Translations under genes and position numbers: made by a program | Source: an uncultured Bradyrhizobium sp. | Lineage (GTDB): Bacteria; Pseudomonadota; Alphaproteobacteria; Rhizobiales; Xanthobacteraceae | Reading direction: 5' to 3' | Assembly (NCBI RefSeq): GCF_947648125.1 | Contig: NZ_CANSMR010000002.1 | Coordinates: 496,001-560,000, forward strand | DNA: 64,000 bases | Shown here: in pieces, positions 9,051 through 17,324 of the stretch | How the letters are laid out: every line of letters begins with the position of its first letter | How positions within the stretch are numbered: the first letter of the stretch is position 1 | The notes under the pieces: generated by a model | Seen by the model: only the letters and a program-made list of their open reading frames with translations | Told to the model about the DNA's origin: nothing | The model's database searches: none

Positions 9051-9692
9051 CTACAACCCCGGTGATCTCGCCGCCCAAGCCTTGGTGGCCTGGCAGCTTT
9101 CCATCGCTCGGACGTAGGCAGGGCGCGCCGTCGTGCGGGCGAGATAGTCCCGCTCGGTAGGACCGGGGACGTAGTTGCCGGTTCGCGTGCCGAGCAGGAG
9201 GGCGTAGCTCACCGAGATATCGGCAGCAGTGAATCGGTCGCCGGCGAGATAAGGGCAGTCCGCGAGGCGGCGGATAACCAACCCCAGCCGGCTCTCGAAG
9301 GTCTCGAGAGCCCAGCAGGTAACCCGGGCATCTCGCTCGGCTTCGGGCGCCAGTTGGCGACCGACAATGACGGCGTTCATCGGCCCGGCGAGCCCGGCCT
9401 CGCCCAAGTGGAGAAATTGCAGATAGGAAGCGAAGGCGGGATCGTCCGGGGTGACGGCAAGCGAACCTGAGCCGTGGCCAGCGAGCAGATACTCAAGAAT
9501 CGCGATCGATTCGACCATGATCGTCTCGCCGTCGTGCAGTACGGGAATGAAGCCAGCGGGGTTGATCGCGAGGAAATCGCGATCATTCTCGACTGCGAGC
9601 AGATCGACCGGGCGCAGCCGATAAGCCAATCCCAATTCCTCGAGCAGCCAAACAACGCGGAAGCCACGACCTTCGCCATAGACGGTGAGCAT
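9051..9692 (-). CDS. Glutathione S-transferase family protein
   Basis: A 213-residue cytosolic GST. The N-terminal thioredoxin-like domain has VYGEGRGFRVVWLLEELGL, INPAGFIPVL (the cis-Pro) and VESIAILEYL (the GSH gamma-glutamyl binding E-S). The C-terminal helical domain contains LAGDRFTAADISVSYAL, the usual N-capping box. Transcribed alone. The 243 bases between this start and dctA hold nothing I can recognise. Confidence 0.9.
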   Translation of the reverse strand: MLTVYGEGRGFRVVWLLEELGLAYRLRPVDLLAVENDRDFLAINPAGFIPVLHDGETIMVESIAILEYLLAGHGSGSLAVTPDDPAFASYLQFLHLGEAGLAGPMNAVIVGRQLAPEAERDARVTCWALETFESRLGLVIRRLADCPYLAGDRFTAADISVSYALLLGTRTGNYVPGPTERDYLARTTARPAYVRAMESCQATKAWAARSPGL

Positions 9693-9935
9693 GGTTGAGC
9701 GTTCCTGGTAGATGTACTAACTCGCAGAGGTAAGCCTGCCGCGCAACGGATGATCGATGGCGCGGCGCGAGGGGACATTTGAGGGCAATTTCTGAATATT
9801 AGAAAAATACACCTGAGTTGCCCGACGTGTCAAGCTGCTTGGTCGAACCTCGGCCGCCGCCGGCTACTTTGCATGGGGTTGTTTTCGATATTTTGACAGC
9901 GCCCTGCTGCGACGGCCCCATAACTTCATCTTGCT

Positions 9936-11264
9936 TTAGCCGGAGCCGCCCGGCTCCAGCGCTTCGCCGAGTTCGAGCGGATGCGCCATCGTCTCATGCA
10001 GCGCGTCCTTGTCGAGCTCGCCCTCGGAGAGGCTGATCACGACGCAGGCGACGCCGTTGCCGATCAGGTTGGTGAGCGCGCGGCACTCGCTCATGAACTT
10101 GTCGATGCCGACCAGGATGGCGATCGACTGGATCGGAATGTCGGGCACGATCGACAGCGTCGCGGCGAGCGTGATGAAGCCGGCGCCGGTGACACCGGAG
10201 GCGCCCTTCGAGGTGATCATGGCGATGCCGAGGATGCCGAGTTCCTGCCAGATCGTCAGATGGGTGTTGGTGGCCTGCGCCAGGAACAGCGTCGCCAATG
10301 TCATGTAGATGTTGGTGCCGTCGAGATTGAAGCTGTAGCCGGTCGGCACCACGAGGCCGACCACCGAGCGCGAGGCTCCGAGATGCTCCATCTTCTGGAT
10401 CATCTGCGGCAGCACCGTCTCCGACGACGAGGTGCCGAGCACGATCAGGAGCTCGTCCTTGATATAGGCGATGAAGCGGATGATCGAAAAGCCCGCCAGC
10501 CGCGCGATCGCGCCCAGCACGATCAGCACGAACAGGATGCTGGTGAGATAGAAGGTCGCGATCAGTGCCGCCAGGTTCACCAGCGAGCCGAGGCCGTAGG
10601 CACCGACCGTGAAGGCCATCGCGCCGAACGCGCCGAGCGGCGCGACGCGGACGATCATCCGGATGATGCCGAAGAACATCTTGGACGCCTTGTCGATCGC
10701 CTCGGCGATCGGCTCGCCGGGCTTGCCCATCAGGGCAATGGCAAATCCCGAGAGGATCGAGATCAGCAGCACCTGCAGCAGGTCGCCGCGCGCCAGCGCA
10801 CCGAAGAAGCTGTCGGGAATGATCGCCATCAAATGCGCGACGATGCCCTGCTCCTTCGCCTGCGTCACGTAAGTGGAGACCGATTTCGGATCGATCGTGG
10901 CGGGGTCGATGTTGAAGCCACGACCGGGTTGCAGCAGCTCGCCGATCAGCAAGCCGACCGCGAGCGCGACCGTCGACACCGCCTCGAAATAGATCAGCGC
11001 CTTCAGCCCGACCCGGCCGACGCGCTTGAGGTCGCCCATCGAGGAGATGCCGTGCACCACGGTGCAGAAGATCACCGGCGCGATCATCATCTTGATCAGC
11101 GCGATGAAGCCGTCGCCGAGCGGCTTCAACTGCTTGCCGAGGCCGGGATAGAAATAACCGATCAAGACGCCGGCGGCGATCGCGATCAACACCTGGATGT
11201 AGAGGATTTTGTACCAGGGCTGATGCCTGTGATGGGCGGCGGGCTTGATCGCGTCTGTGGTCAT
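9936..11264 (-). CDS. dctA: C4-dicarboxylate:cation symporter DctA
   Basis: A 442-residue inner-membrane transporter of the DAACS family, taking up succinate, fumarate and malate. Visible motifs: [12 protein letters not shown] (serine-rich re-entrant loop), [18 protein letters not shown] (cation/substrate site in TM7) and [12 protein letters not shown] (second re-entrant loop). The length equals known DctA. The ATG at 11264 gives [12 protein letters not shown]; the frame extends upstream without family resemblance. No dctBD genes are in the window. Confidence 0.93.
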   Translation of the reverse strand: MTTDAIKPAAHHRHQPWYKILYIQVLIAIAAGVLIGYFYPGLGKQLKPLGDGFIALIKMMIAPVIFCTVVHGISSMGDLKRVGRVGLKALIYFEAVSTVALAVGLLIGELLQPGRGFNIDPATIDPKSVSTYVTQAKEQGIVAHLMAIIPDSFFGALARGDLLQVLLISILSGFAIALMGKPGEPIAEAIDKASKMFFGIIRMIVRVAPLGAFGAMAFTVGAYGLGSLVNLAALIATFYLTSILFVLIVLGAIARLAGFSIIRFIAYIKDELLIVLGTSSSETVLPQMIQKMEHLGASRSVVGLVVPTGYSFNLDGTNIYMTLATLFLAQATNTHLTIWQELGILGIAMITSKGASGVTGAGFITLAATLSIVPDIPIQSIAILVGIDKFMSECRALTNLIGNGVACVVISLSEGELDKDALHETMAHPLELGEALEPGGSG

Positions 11265-11406
11265 GAGGTGCCCCGAGCTAGGATTTGACACAACGAGTGG
11301 TGCCATCTTGGCGGAGCCGCGCGCAAGCGACAATGGCCATTCGCGCCCGCCGCGAGCGCACACGAATCTGTCATAGACTACAGCCGGCTCGCATCCGGAG
11401 GCTGAG

Positions 11407-11565
11407 ATGGAATTCACCGCACTGTTTCTCGCCATCACCATTGCTATGCTGGTGGCTTGGCGAGGCCCGCGTCCGGTCGCGGTCGGACTGTTCGCGGTGA
11501 TCCTGGTCGCTTGCATCGCGACCTTCCTGCACCACGCCACCGATCGTCTCACGCTGTCGTTCTGA
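11407..11565 (+). CDS. Small DUF5993-type membrane protein
   Basis: A 52-residue protein, [18 protein letters not shown] then a short basic loop and a second hydrophobic helix ending in [11 protein letters not shown]. Two transmembrane segments. It ends nine bases before the dsbB start, so the two are co-transcribed. DUF5993 proteins are known beside small DsbB genes in rhizobia; a shared function is inference. The start follows GGAGGCTGAG, a good ribosome site. Confidence 0.8.
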   Translation: MEFTALFLAITIAMLVAWRGPRPVAVGLFAVILVACIATFLHHATDRLTLSF

Positions 11566-11573
11566 GACAAGCC

Positions 11574-12128
11574 ATGACCGACACGCAGGCAGTGACCCTC
11601 AATGCCCTCGCGCTCTATGGCCTTGCGCTGTTGCTGGCCGCAGCCTTTGCGGCGCAGCTCGTGCTGCACGAGCTGCCCTGCCCGCTGTGTTTGCTGCAGC
11701 GCATCCTTTTCGCGCTGCTGGCGATCGGACCAATCCTGAACATCCGCTTCGGACCGCGGCCGAGCCATTATGCCCTGTCGTTGCTGACGGCTGTCCTTGG
11801 CGCCTCGGTGTCGACCCGGCAGGTCCTGCTGCACATCCTCCCCGGCGATGCCGGCTATGGGTCAGCGCTGCTCGGCTATCATTATTATACGTGGGCGCTG
11901 ATCGGCTTCATCGCGGCGATCGTCCTGCTCGCCGCCATGCTGCTGTTCGACCGCCAGTTCGACCACCGCGCGGCGCCGGGCACCTCGCCCGGCAAATTCG
12001 CACAAGGTGCAGTGTGGCTGGTGGTCGGGCTGACGGCGCTGAACGTGCTCTCCACCCTGCTCGAATGCGGCCTCAGTGCCTGCGCCGACAATCCCGCCGT
12101 CTATGAGCTGCTGAAGCAGGCGAGTTAG
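11574..12128 (+). CDS. dsbB: Disulfide bond formation protein B
   Basis: A 184-residue quinone-linked membrane oxidase that re-oxidises DsbA. The CPLC pair is at residues 36-39, after TM1, followed by QR as in the family. There appear to be five transmembrane helices rather than four. The second cysteine pair is C165 and C170, after TM5, not in the loop between TM3 and TM4 as in E. coli. Both pairs would still face the periplasm. The 3' end overlaps the convergent GST gene by four bases. Confidence 0.88.
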   Translation: MTDTQAVTLNALALYGLALLLAAAFAAQLVLHELPCPLCLLQRILFALLAIGPILNIRFGPRPSHYALSLLTAVLGASVSTRQVLLHILPGDAGYGSALLGYHYYTWALIGFIAAIVLLAAMLLFDRQFDHRAAPGTSPGKFAQGAVWLVVGLTALNVLSTLLECGLSACADNPAVYELLKQAS

Positions 12129-12829
12129 GGGCGCTTCGGAATATTCAACCCGCGCTCCACCGCCGGCCGCTTGAGACCGCGCTCTAACCAGGCCGCAACG
12201 TCCTTGAACTGGTCGAACTCGACGAGCTCGCGCGCACCGTAGAAGCCGATCAGGTTGCGCACCCAGCCGAGCATCGAGATGTCGGCGATACTGTATTCAT
12301 CGTCCATGAACCACTGCCGCCCGGCAAGATGCGTTTCCATCACGCCGAGCAGGCGCGCGGACTCGGCGACATAGCGCTCAAGCGGCCGCTTGTCCTCATA
12401 ATCCTTGCCGGCGAATTTGTGGAAGAAACCGACCTGGCCGAACATCGGTCCGATGCCGCCCATCTGGAAATGCACCCACTGGATCGCCTGGTAGCGGCGC
12501 GCGGCATCCGCCGGCAACAGCTTGCCGGTCTTCTCGGCGAGATATTGCAGGATCGCGCCGGACTCGAACAGCGGCAGCGGCTTGCCGCCCGGACCGTTGG
12601 GATCGAGGATCGCCGGGATCTTGCCGTTCGGGTTCAGCGACAGGAACTCCGCCGTCTTCTGGTCGTCCTTGTTGAAGTCGACGAGATGAACCTCGTAGGG
12701 CAGCCCGATCTCCTCGAGCATGATCGAGACCTTCACGCCGTTCGGCGTCGGCAGCGAATAGAGCTGCAGGCGGTCCGGATGCTGGGCGGGCCAGCGCTTT
12801 GTGATGGGAAAGGCTGACAGATCGGTCAT
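12125..12829 (-). CDS. Glutathione S-transferase, YghU/YfcG-like disulfide-bond oxidoreductase
   Basis: A 234-residue GST of the Nu class. LYSLPTPNGVKVSIMLEEIGL contains the T-P-N glutathione disulfide-binding motif typical of YghU/YfcG, followed by LNPNGKIPAI and FESGAILQYLAEKTG. A WFMDDEYSIADI capping box lies in the C-terminal domain. These enzymes reduce disulfides with two bound glutathiones. Whether its place against dsbB is functional is unclear. Confidence 0.9.
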   Translation of the reverse strand: MTDLSAFPITKRWPAQHPDRLQLYSLPTPNGVKVSIMLEEIGLPYEVHLVDFNKDDQKTAEFLSLNPNGKIPAILDPNGPGGKPLPLFESGAILQYLAEKTGKLLPADAARRYQAIQWVHFQMGGIGPMFGQVGFFHKFAGKDYEDKRPLERYVAESARLLGVMETHLAGRQWFMDDEYSIADISMLGWVRNLIGFYGARELVEFDQFKDVAAWLERGLKRPAVERGLNIPKRP

Positions 12830-12907
12830 GTCGACATTCTTTGCACGGTTGTTGTTGGCTGGCTAATGTACGGAGCTCATTGAAAGCCGCAAGGTCTGCA
12901 ACCGGCC

Positions 12908-13777
12908 ATGAACGATCAACAGACAGAGACAACGCTCGGCCCCTCCGACGACGAACTCGCAACACATCCGACCGTGTTCGCGGCGGATGCGTTGGCGGGT
13001 CAGGTGGTGGTCGTATCCGGCGGCGCCGGCGGCATCGGCCGCGCGATCGCATGGCTGTTTGCCCGGCTCGGGGCGCATGTCGCGATCGCCGGACGCAGTG
13101 CCGACAAGCTCGATGCGCTCGTCGATCATCTCGGCCGTCGGGGCTTGAAGGCGTCGGCGCATGTCGCCGACATCAGGGATCCCGACGCGGTCAATGCGAT
13201 GTTCGACGCGCTGTGGGCCGCGCATGGCCGTATCGATCATCTCGTCAACAGCGCCGGCGGCCAATTCCCGCAAGCCGCGATCGATTTCTCGATCAAGGGC
13301 TGGAACGCGGTCATCAACACCAACCTCAACGGCACCTGGTACATGATGCAGGCCGCGGCGCAGCGCTGGCGCGACCGCAATCATCCCGGCAGCATCGTCA
13401 ATATCGTCGTGGTCACGACGCACGGCCTCTACGGCATCGCGCACACGATCGCGGCACGCTCCGGCGTGATCGGCCTGTCGCGCGCGCTCGCGGTCGAATG
13501 GGCGCCGCTGAACATCCGCATCAATTGCATCGCGCCGGGCGCGATCGAGTCCGAGGGCTGGAACGTCTACAGCGAGGCGGCGCGCGCCGCCTATCCACGT
13601 TCCAACCCGATGATGCGTCCGGGCACGCCCTGGGACATCGCCGAGGCCGCCGTCTACCTCGCCGCGCCCTCCGGAAAATTCATCACCGGCGAGACGCTGA
13701 CCGTCGACGGCGGCGGCCAGCATTGGGGCGAGACCTGGACGACCGGTAAGCCCGACTACTTCAAGGGCGACGAATAA
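12908..13777 (+). CDS. SDR-family oxidoreductase lacking the Tyr-Lys pair
   Basis: A 289-residue short-chain dehydrogenase. GGAGGIG at about residues 38-44 is the nucleotide-binding loop and VNSAGG follows beta-4. Where classical members have YxxxK, it reads H-T-I-A-A-R-S-G, so Tyr and Lys are both absent. This resembles the 2,4-dienoyl-CoA reductase branch (H-x-x-A-A-K-A-G), though the lysine is Arg here. IAPGAIE and the C-terminal TLTVDGGG are normal. An acyl-CoA substrate is plausible. Confidence 0.82.
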   Translation: MNDQQTETTLGPSDDELATHPTVFAADALAGQVVVVSGGAGGIGRAIAWLFARLGAHVAIAGRSADKLDALVDHLGRRGLKASAHVADIRDPDAVNAMFDALWAAHGRIDHLVNSAGGQFPQAAIDFSIKGWNAVINTNLNGTWYMMQAAAQRWRDRNHPGSIVNIVVVTTHGLYGIAHTIAARSGVIGLSRALAVEWAPLNIRINCIAPGAIESEGWNVYSEAARAAYPRSNPMMRPGTPWDIAEAAVYLAAPSGKFITGETLTVDGGGQHWGETWTTGKPDYFKGDE

Positions 13778-13808
13778 CGCTGGCATGCGCCGCCTACAGC
13801 TCCCTCGA

Positions 13809-14153
13809 TTATTTGCCGTCGTCGAAGCTGACGATGACAGCGGCATTCGCAATCAGGATCGGGTCGTTACCCACATCGGATGGAATCTCGAGCCCGCCTG
13901 CGATCGCCTTCACGGTCTTGGTGCCATAGGGCAGTTCCCTGGCGACGGCTTCGGTATCGACCGCTTCGGGATTCGGCACGGCGATCGTGACGTCGACGAA
14001 CATGTCGTTGGCGGTCTTGCCGAGCATGCGGAAGAAGCCGAGGCTGGAATGGCGGATCGCATCCGAAACCGCACGCTTGGCGGCCTTGGTGGCATCGCGG
14101 CCGTGGACGTCGACGCCCATGCCCATTTCGGTGATACAGCGCACGCGTGTCAT
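13809..14153 (-). CDS. Lin0512 family protein
   Basis: A 114-residue protein matching the Lin0512 family by eye: MGMGVDVHGRDATKAAKRAVSDAI near the start and IANAAVIVSFDDG at the end. No function is known. No signal peptide or membrane segment. It may be co-transcribed behind the MFS gene, 63 bases away. Confidence 0.75.
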   Translation of the reverse strand: MTRVRCITEMGMGVDVHGRDATKAAKRAVSDAIRHSSLGFFRMLGKTANDMFVDVTIAVPNPEAVDTEAVARELPYGTKTVKAIAGGLEIPSDVGNDPILIANAAVIVSFDDGK

Positions 14154-14216
14154 GAAACTTTCCTGTTGTCGTTGGCGTGAGAGACCTTCACTCCTTCGCC
14201 CCCGGCACGCGCGGCG

Positions 14217-15440
14217 TCAAGCCGGGCCCCTCGCCTCGCTGACGCCGTCGTGATCGCCGCGCGCCAGCATCCATGCCGCAAGACCGGCAAGGATCGCAGC
14301 GCCAACCACCATGACGCAGGCCGCGCTCCAGCCCCACGCCGAAACGACCGCGCCGACTGCGATCGGTGCGGTTACCTGGCCGAAATTGCTGCCCGTCATC
14401 AGGAGGCCCATCATGACCGGCACCATCGTCGCCGAACGCGCCGCCGCGGGTGCGCTCGCCAGCAACGTCGCGGGGATCAGGCCACCCGTCGCGGAGAACA
14501 GCAGGCACAGAATGAATGCGCCCCTGCCGCCGAGCACCGGCAGGAAAATACCGAGCGCGGATGCGCCCATCACGACTGCCGCAACTGCAATCAACCCAGT
14601 CCGGCTCACACCGCGCGCGAGCAGATTTCCGGCTGCGAGATTGCCGACGACGTTGGCGGCCGCCGCCAGCGCACTGAGTCCGCCGGCGCTCTGGCTGGAG
14701 ACGCCGAGCCGCTCGGTCAAAAGGATCGGCAGGAAGCTGAACACCGCAAAGAACATCAGGCTGTAGAGCCCAAACAGCACCATCAGAAGCGCCGGCGTGC
14801 GGCGCCGCGCCAGCGCGGTGGCCTCGTGCATCAGGCCGGCGCGCGCCGGGCCGGTCCGCGATGCCACCTCAGGCACGATGACGCTGGCAAGGACGAACAG
14901 CAAGGCGGCAAAAGCTGCACTGGCCCACCAGATCGCGCGCCAGCCGTCGAACATCGGCCCAGCGACCAGAGCCAGCGCGATCCCGAACGGCATCACGCAA
15001 CTCCACACCGCCATGGTGACGTCGCGCGCGCTGACATCGACGACACGATCCAGCAGGACGGGCGATGCCACCATCACCAGCAGGAAGCCAAGCCCTTCCA
15101 GCAGGCGCGATCCCAGCAGCACCGCAAGCTGCGGCGCCAGCGCGCCCGACGCCGCGCCGAGCGTAATGGCCGCAAGCCCGCACAGCAGCACCCTGCGCGC
15201 GCCGACCGCGGCGATCACGACGCCCGCCGGAACGCTGCCGACAAGCCCCAGCACCGCAAAGATGCCGGCAATCGTTCCGACCGCAGCGAGGTCGATGCCG
15301 AGGTTTTGTTGCAGCATCGCCGCGGCAATCGGCACCTTGCCGACCTGGAGGGCGGCGCCGATCCCGCAACCGGTCACGACGGCGACCGTCGTCCATCGCC
15401 TTGCCTCGCTCTGCTGCACCACGGCCGTCTCGATCGTCAT
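14217..15440 (-). CDS. MFS transporter
   Basis: A 407-residue, twelve-helix major facilitator protein of the CynX/NimT-like type. The ATG at 15440 (MTIETAVVQQ) has GGAG seven bases upstream; the open frame extends 30 residues further without support. Divergent from the LysR gene at 15536 across 95 bases, so it is the probable target of that regulator. Substrate unknown. Confidence 0.85.
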   Translation of the reverse strand: MTIETAVVQQSEARRWTTVAVVTGCGIGAALQVGKVPIAAAMLQQNLGIDLAAVGTIAGIFAVLGLVGSVPAGVVIAAVGARRVLLCGLAAITLGAASGALAPQLAVLLGSRLLEGLGFLLVMVASPVLLDRVVDVSARDVTMAVWSCVMPFGIALALVAGPMFDGWRAIWWASAAFAALLFVLASVIVPEVASRTGPARAGLMHEATALARRRTPALLMVLFGLYSLMFFAVFSFLPILLTERLGVSSQSAGGLSALAAAANVVGNLAAGNLLARGVSRTGLIAVAAVVMGASALGIFLPVLGGRGAFILCLLFSATGGLIPATLLASAPAAARSATMVPVMMGLLMTGSNFGQVTAPIAVGAVVSAWGWSAACVMVVGAAILAGLAAWMLARGDHDGVSEARGPA

Positions 15441-15535
15441 GCGTCCACTCCGCCAGTTCGGCCACCACAGATAGCGGTTCCCGATCATCGACAGGAGTGA
15501 TATGTTTTGCATCCATTTGATCGATTTCATAGATC

Positions 15536-16477
15536 ATGCTCGATAACCTCACGCTCGACCAGATCCGGGTCTTCGTCACCATCGCCGAGAGCGGCAGCTT
15601 TCGCGCCGCCGCGACGAAACTGGCGCGGGTGCAGTCCGCGGTCAGCCATGCCATCGCCAACCTCGAGGCCGAACTCGGTCTCGTGCTGTTCGACCGCTCC
15701 GGCCATCGCCCGGCGCTGACGGCCGAAGGCAAGGCACTGCTCGGCAACTCGCGCGACCTGCTGCTCCGTGTCGATGCCATGCGGGCGCGCGCGCACGGCC
15801 TCGGCGAAGGAGTGGAATCGGAACTCTCGCTGGTGGTCGACACGCTGTTTCCGATCGCCGCGGTCGGTGCAGCGCTGACGGAAATGCGCTCAGCCTATCC
15901 GTCCGTGAGCGTGCGGCTCGCGGTCGAACCGATGGGCGGGCCGATCGCCGCCCTGACCGAACGGCGCAGTGCCCTCGCCGTCACGGTCGGCGAGGATTTT
16001 CGCGATCCCCGCCTCGCGCTCGATGCGATCTGCGCCGTACAGATCATCGCCGTGGCCTCCGCGGGCCATCCGCTCGCGCGCCGCGGCCGCAAGAGCGTCG
16101 CCGACCTCGCCGATCATCTGCAGATCGTGCTGTCGGATCCGACGCCGCTGTCGGAGGGCCGCAGCTTCGGCGTGCTCTCGCCGCAGATTTGCCGGGTGAG
16201 CAATCAGGACACCAAGCACGCCATGATCCTGGCCGGGCTCGGCTGGGGCCGACTGCCGCTCTGGCAGGTCGCGCGCGATCTCCGCGATCGCCGACTGGTG
16301 CGGGTCGAAACCGGCGCACTCGGCCGCAACGCGGCGCTCGCGATGGAGGCCTATCTGGCGCACCGGCTCGACGAACCGCTCGGCCCCGCGGCGCGTGCAT
16401 TCGCGGATGCGTTGACGCGGATCGCCGCGCAAGGCGGCGCGCCGGCGCGCAAGACGAGAGCGCGCAAGCAGCGCTGA
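15536..16477 (+). CDS. LysR-family transcriptional regulator
   Basis: A 313-residue LysR protein: N-terminal winged helix (LDQIRVFVTIAESGSFRAAATKL, VQSAVSHAIANLEAELGLVLFDR) and a periplasmic-binding-like effector domain. Divergent from the MFS transporter. The stop at 16477 is only 28 bases before the promoter of the RNA leader that follows. Confidence 0.9.
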   Translation: MLDNLTLDQIRVFVTIAESGSFRAAATKLARVQSAVSHAIANLEAELGLVLFDRSGHRPALTAEGKALLGNSRDLLLRVDAMRARAHGLGEGVESELSLVVDTLFPIAAVGAALTEMRSAYPSVSVRLAVEPMGGPIAALTERRSALAVTVGEDFRDPRLALDAICAVQIIAVASAGHPLARRGRKSVADLADHLQIVLSDPTPLSEGRSFGVLSPQICRVSNQDTKHAMILAGLGWGRLPLWQVARDLRDRRLVRVETGALGRNAALAMEAYLAHRLDEPLGPAARAFADALTRIAAQGGAPARKTRARKQR

Positions 16478-16505
16478 AGTTCTCTCGGCGCGATCATTTC
16501 CCTTG

Positions 16506-16534
16506 TTGACATCGACCAAGACGAGGCGTATGTC
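16506..16534 (+). promoter_or_regulatory. Promoter of the Ro60/Y RNA locus
   Basis: TTGACA at 16506-16511, 17 bases, TATGTC at 16529-16534. The same layout, with AGGCGTAT around the -10, recurs before rtcB at 36479-36507. Predicted housekeeping-sigma promoter. Confidence 0.65.
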
Positions 16535-16540
16535 CCGCAA

Positions 16541-16738
16541 CCTTCGCGAGCGCTGTCGCTCGCGATCAAACATGAGCACGATGATGCAATACGGATTTGA
16601 AAAATTCCGCAGACTGTCGAACGGCCTTCGGCCGAACGATAGCGTGTGCCCGGCTCATGGGAGCGATCTCGCATAATGCGAGGTCGACAGTCCGCCTTAA
16701 ACGGACCCTCCCGAGCCAGCCGCTCCGGAGGGTTTTTT
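16541..16738 (+). promoter_or_regulatory. Structured leader RNA (copy A), shared with rtcB
   Basis: The leader opens with a perfect hairpin, TCGCGAGCG / CGCTCGCGA at 16544-16565. Its 3' part can form a three-way junction. P1 is GGCTC-AT-GGGAG (16652-16663) with CTCCC-GAGCC (16708-16717); P2 is 16665-16685 with a TAA loop; P3 is GTCCG / CGGAC at 16690-16706 with a 7-base loop. The P1 3' strand is also the 5' strand of the terminator at 16706-16738, so the two folds exclude each other. Copy B at 36514-36720 keeps P1 through a C-to-T wobble change and P2 through several changes. Confidence 0.7.
16706..16738 (+). terminator. Intrinsic terminator in leader A
   Basis: CCCTCC at 16706-16711 pairs with GGAGGG at 16727-16732, with inner GAG/CTC, followed by six T (16733-16738). 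The upstream strand is shared with P1 of the leader junction. Confidence 0.8.
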
Positions 16739-16976
16739 GTTGTCCGAAGCACGGCTCATCTGAACTGCCCGGCGCAAAGCCGGAACGGGAGACCCGGATC
16801 CCGGGGCTCGCGCGGAGACGCGCGTGCCCAAGCGCGCGGGGCCTGCCGGAGGGAACAAGGCGATGAGCCGGACACCGATGGCAGAGCGAGCTCCAAGGAG
16901 TTCGCAACGGCGGCGCGTCGACAGCGCCGCGACGAAATTTTTGAAAACGGTTGGCCGCATCGCTGCGGCTCAACCG
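16739..16976 (+). other. Structured spacer between leader A and the first Y RNA
   Basis: No gene. It contains several hairpins: CCGGC/GCCGG near 16770, CGCGC/GCGCG near 16810, GCGA-CTCC/GGAG-TCGC near 16890, GCGGCGC/GCGCCGC near 16915-16931, and GGTTG-CCGCA / TGCGG-CAACC at 16949-16975. The last may be the 5' edge of Y RNA 1 or a processing site. No tRNA arm is visible. Confidence 0.4.
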
Positions 16977-17161
16977 ACGCTGGTGGTGAAGATGTCGGAT
17001 ACTTCGCTCAACTGGAAAGAGCGGGTTCGAATCCCGCCTTTGACACACGCACCGGGATGCGGCCTGGCAAAGGTCCGCACGCGGCCCGGCGCAGTTTCTC
17101 GCCCGCAAGGCGAGGCGCTGCGTTGTCGTCACTGACACCGATATCGCCCGTTCCCCAGCGT
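16977..17161 (+). ncRNA. Y RNA-like RNA 1 (tRNA mimic)
   Basis: Closed by a 7-bp stem, ACGCTGG (16977-16983) with CCAGCGT (17155-17161). It has the two boxes shared by all four RNAs: GGTGGTGAAGA (16982-16992) and the 3' box CCCGTTCCCC (17147-17156). A canonical T-arm, GCGGG-TTCGAAT-CCCGC, occupies 17021-17037. A D-arm-like GCTC / GAGC (17006-17022) overlaps it by two bases. CTTTG after the T-arm can pair with CAAAG at 17068-17072. Called Y-type because of the T-arm mimic and the TROVE gene downstream. Confidence 0.7.
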
Positions 17162-17193
17162 ACCTATCAATGGCCGGCGTCGATGCGCCGGTC

Positions 17194-17317
17194 TGGCGGT
17201 GGTGAAGATGTCTGTTACTTCGCGGTAAGGCACTTCGGTGCCGAGCGGGTTCGAGGCCCGCACGCCGAAAGGCGGTTCGCCCGCAAGGGCAGCAACAGCA
17301 TCGCTTGTTCCCCGCCA
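17194..17317 (+). ncRNA. Y RNA-like RNA 2 (tetraloop-closed)
   Basis: Terminal stem TGGCGG (17194-17199) with CCGCCA (17312-17317). Shared boxes are at 17198-17208 and CTTGTTCCCC at 17304-17313. The tRNA-like module has a GGCAC-TTCG-GTGCC hairpin (17229-17242) and a T-arm GCGGG-TTCGAGG-CCCGC (17245-17261). The acceptor stub CGCC-GAAA-GGCG (17263-17274) and the D-arm position GCCC-GCAA-GGGC (17279-17290) are both capped by GNRA loops. A CCGGCG/CGCCGG hairpin precedes it at 17174-17191. Confidence 0.75.
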
Positions 17318-17324
17318 ACCCTCT

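Noticed and set aside
9941-9957. GGAGCC/GGCTCC hairpin as dctA terminator
   Set aside because: It lies inside the last codons of dctA and has no T run.
9981-11288. Long plus-strand frame opposite dctA
   Set aside because: Shadow of a strongly conserved minus-strand transporter; the composition is His/Arg/Asp-rich as expected for an antisense frame.
16570-16590. Possible sigma-54 promoter (GAGCACGATGATGCAA) upstream of the Ro60 locus, as in rtc operons
   Set aside because: The -24 dinucleotide is AG rather than GG and the spacing to GC is nine, not ten; the matching region before rtcB does not keep it.
16850-16867. Reverse complement of the Y RNA 3' box (CTTGTTCCC) on the minus strand, suggesting an antisense Y RNA
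   Set aside because: No GGTGGTGAAG-like partner box, terminal stem or T-arm is found on that strand nearby.
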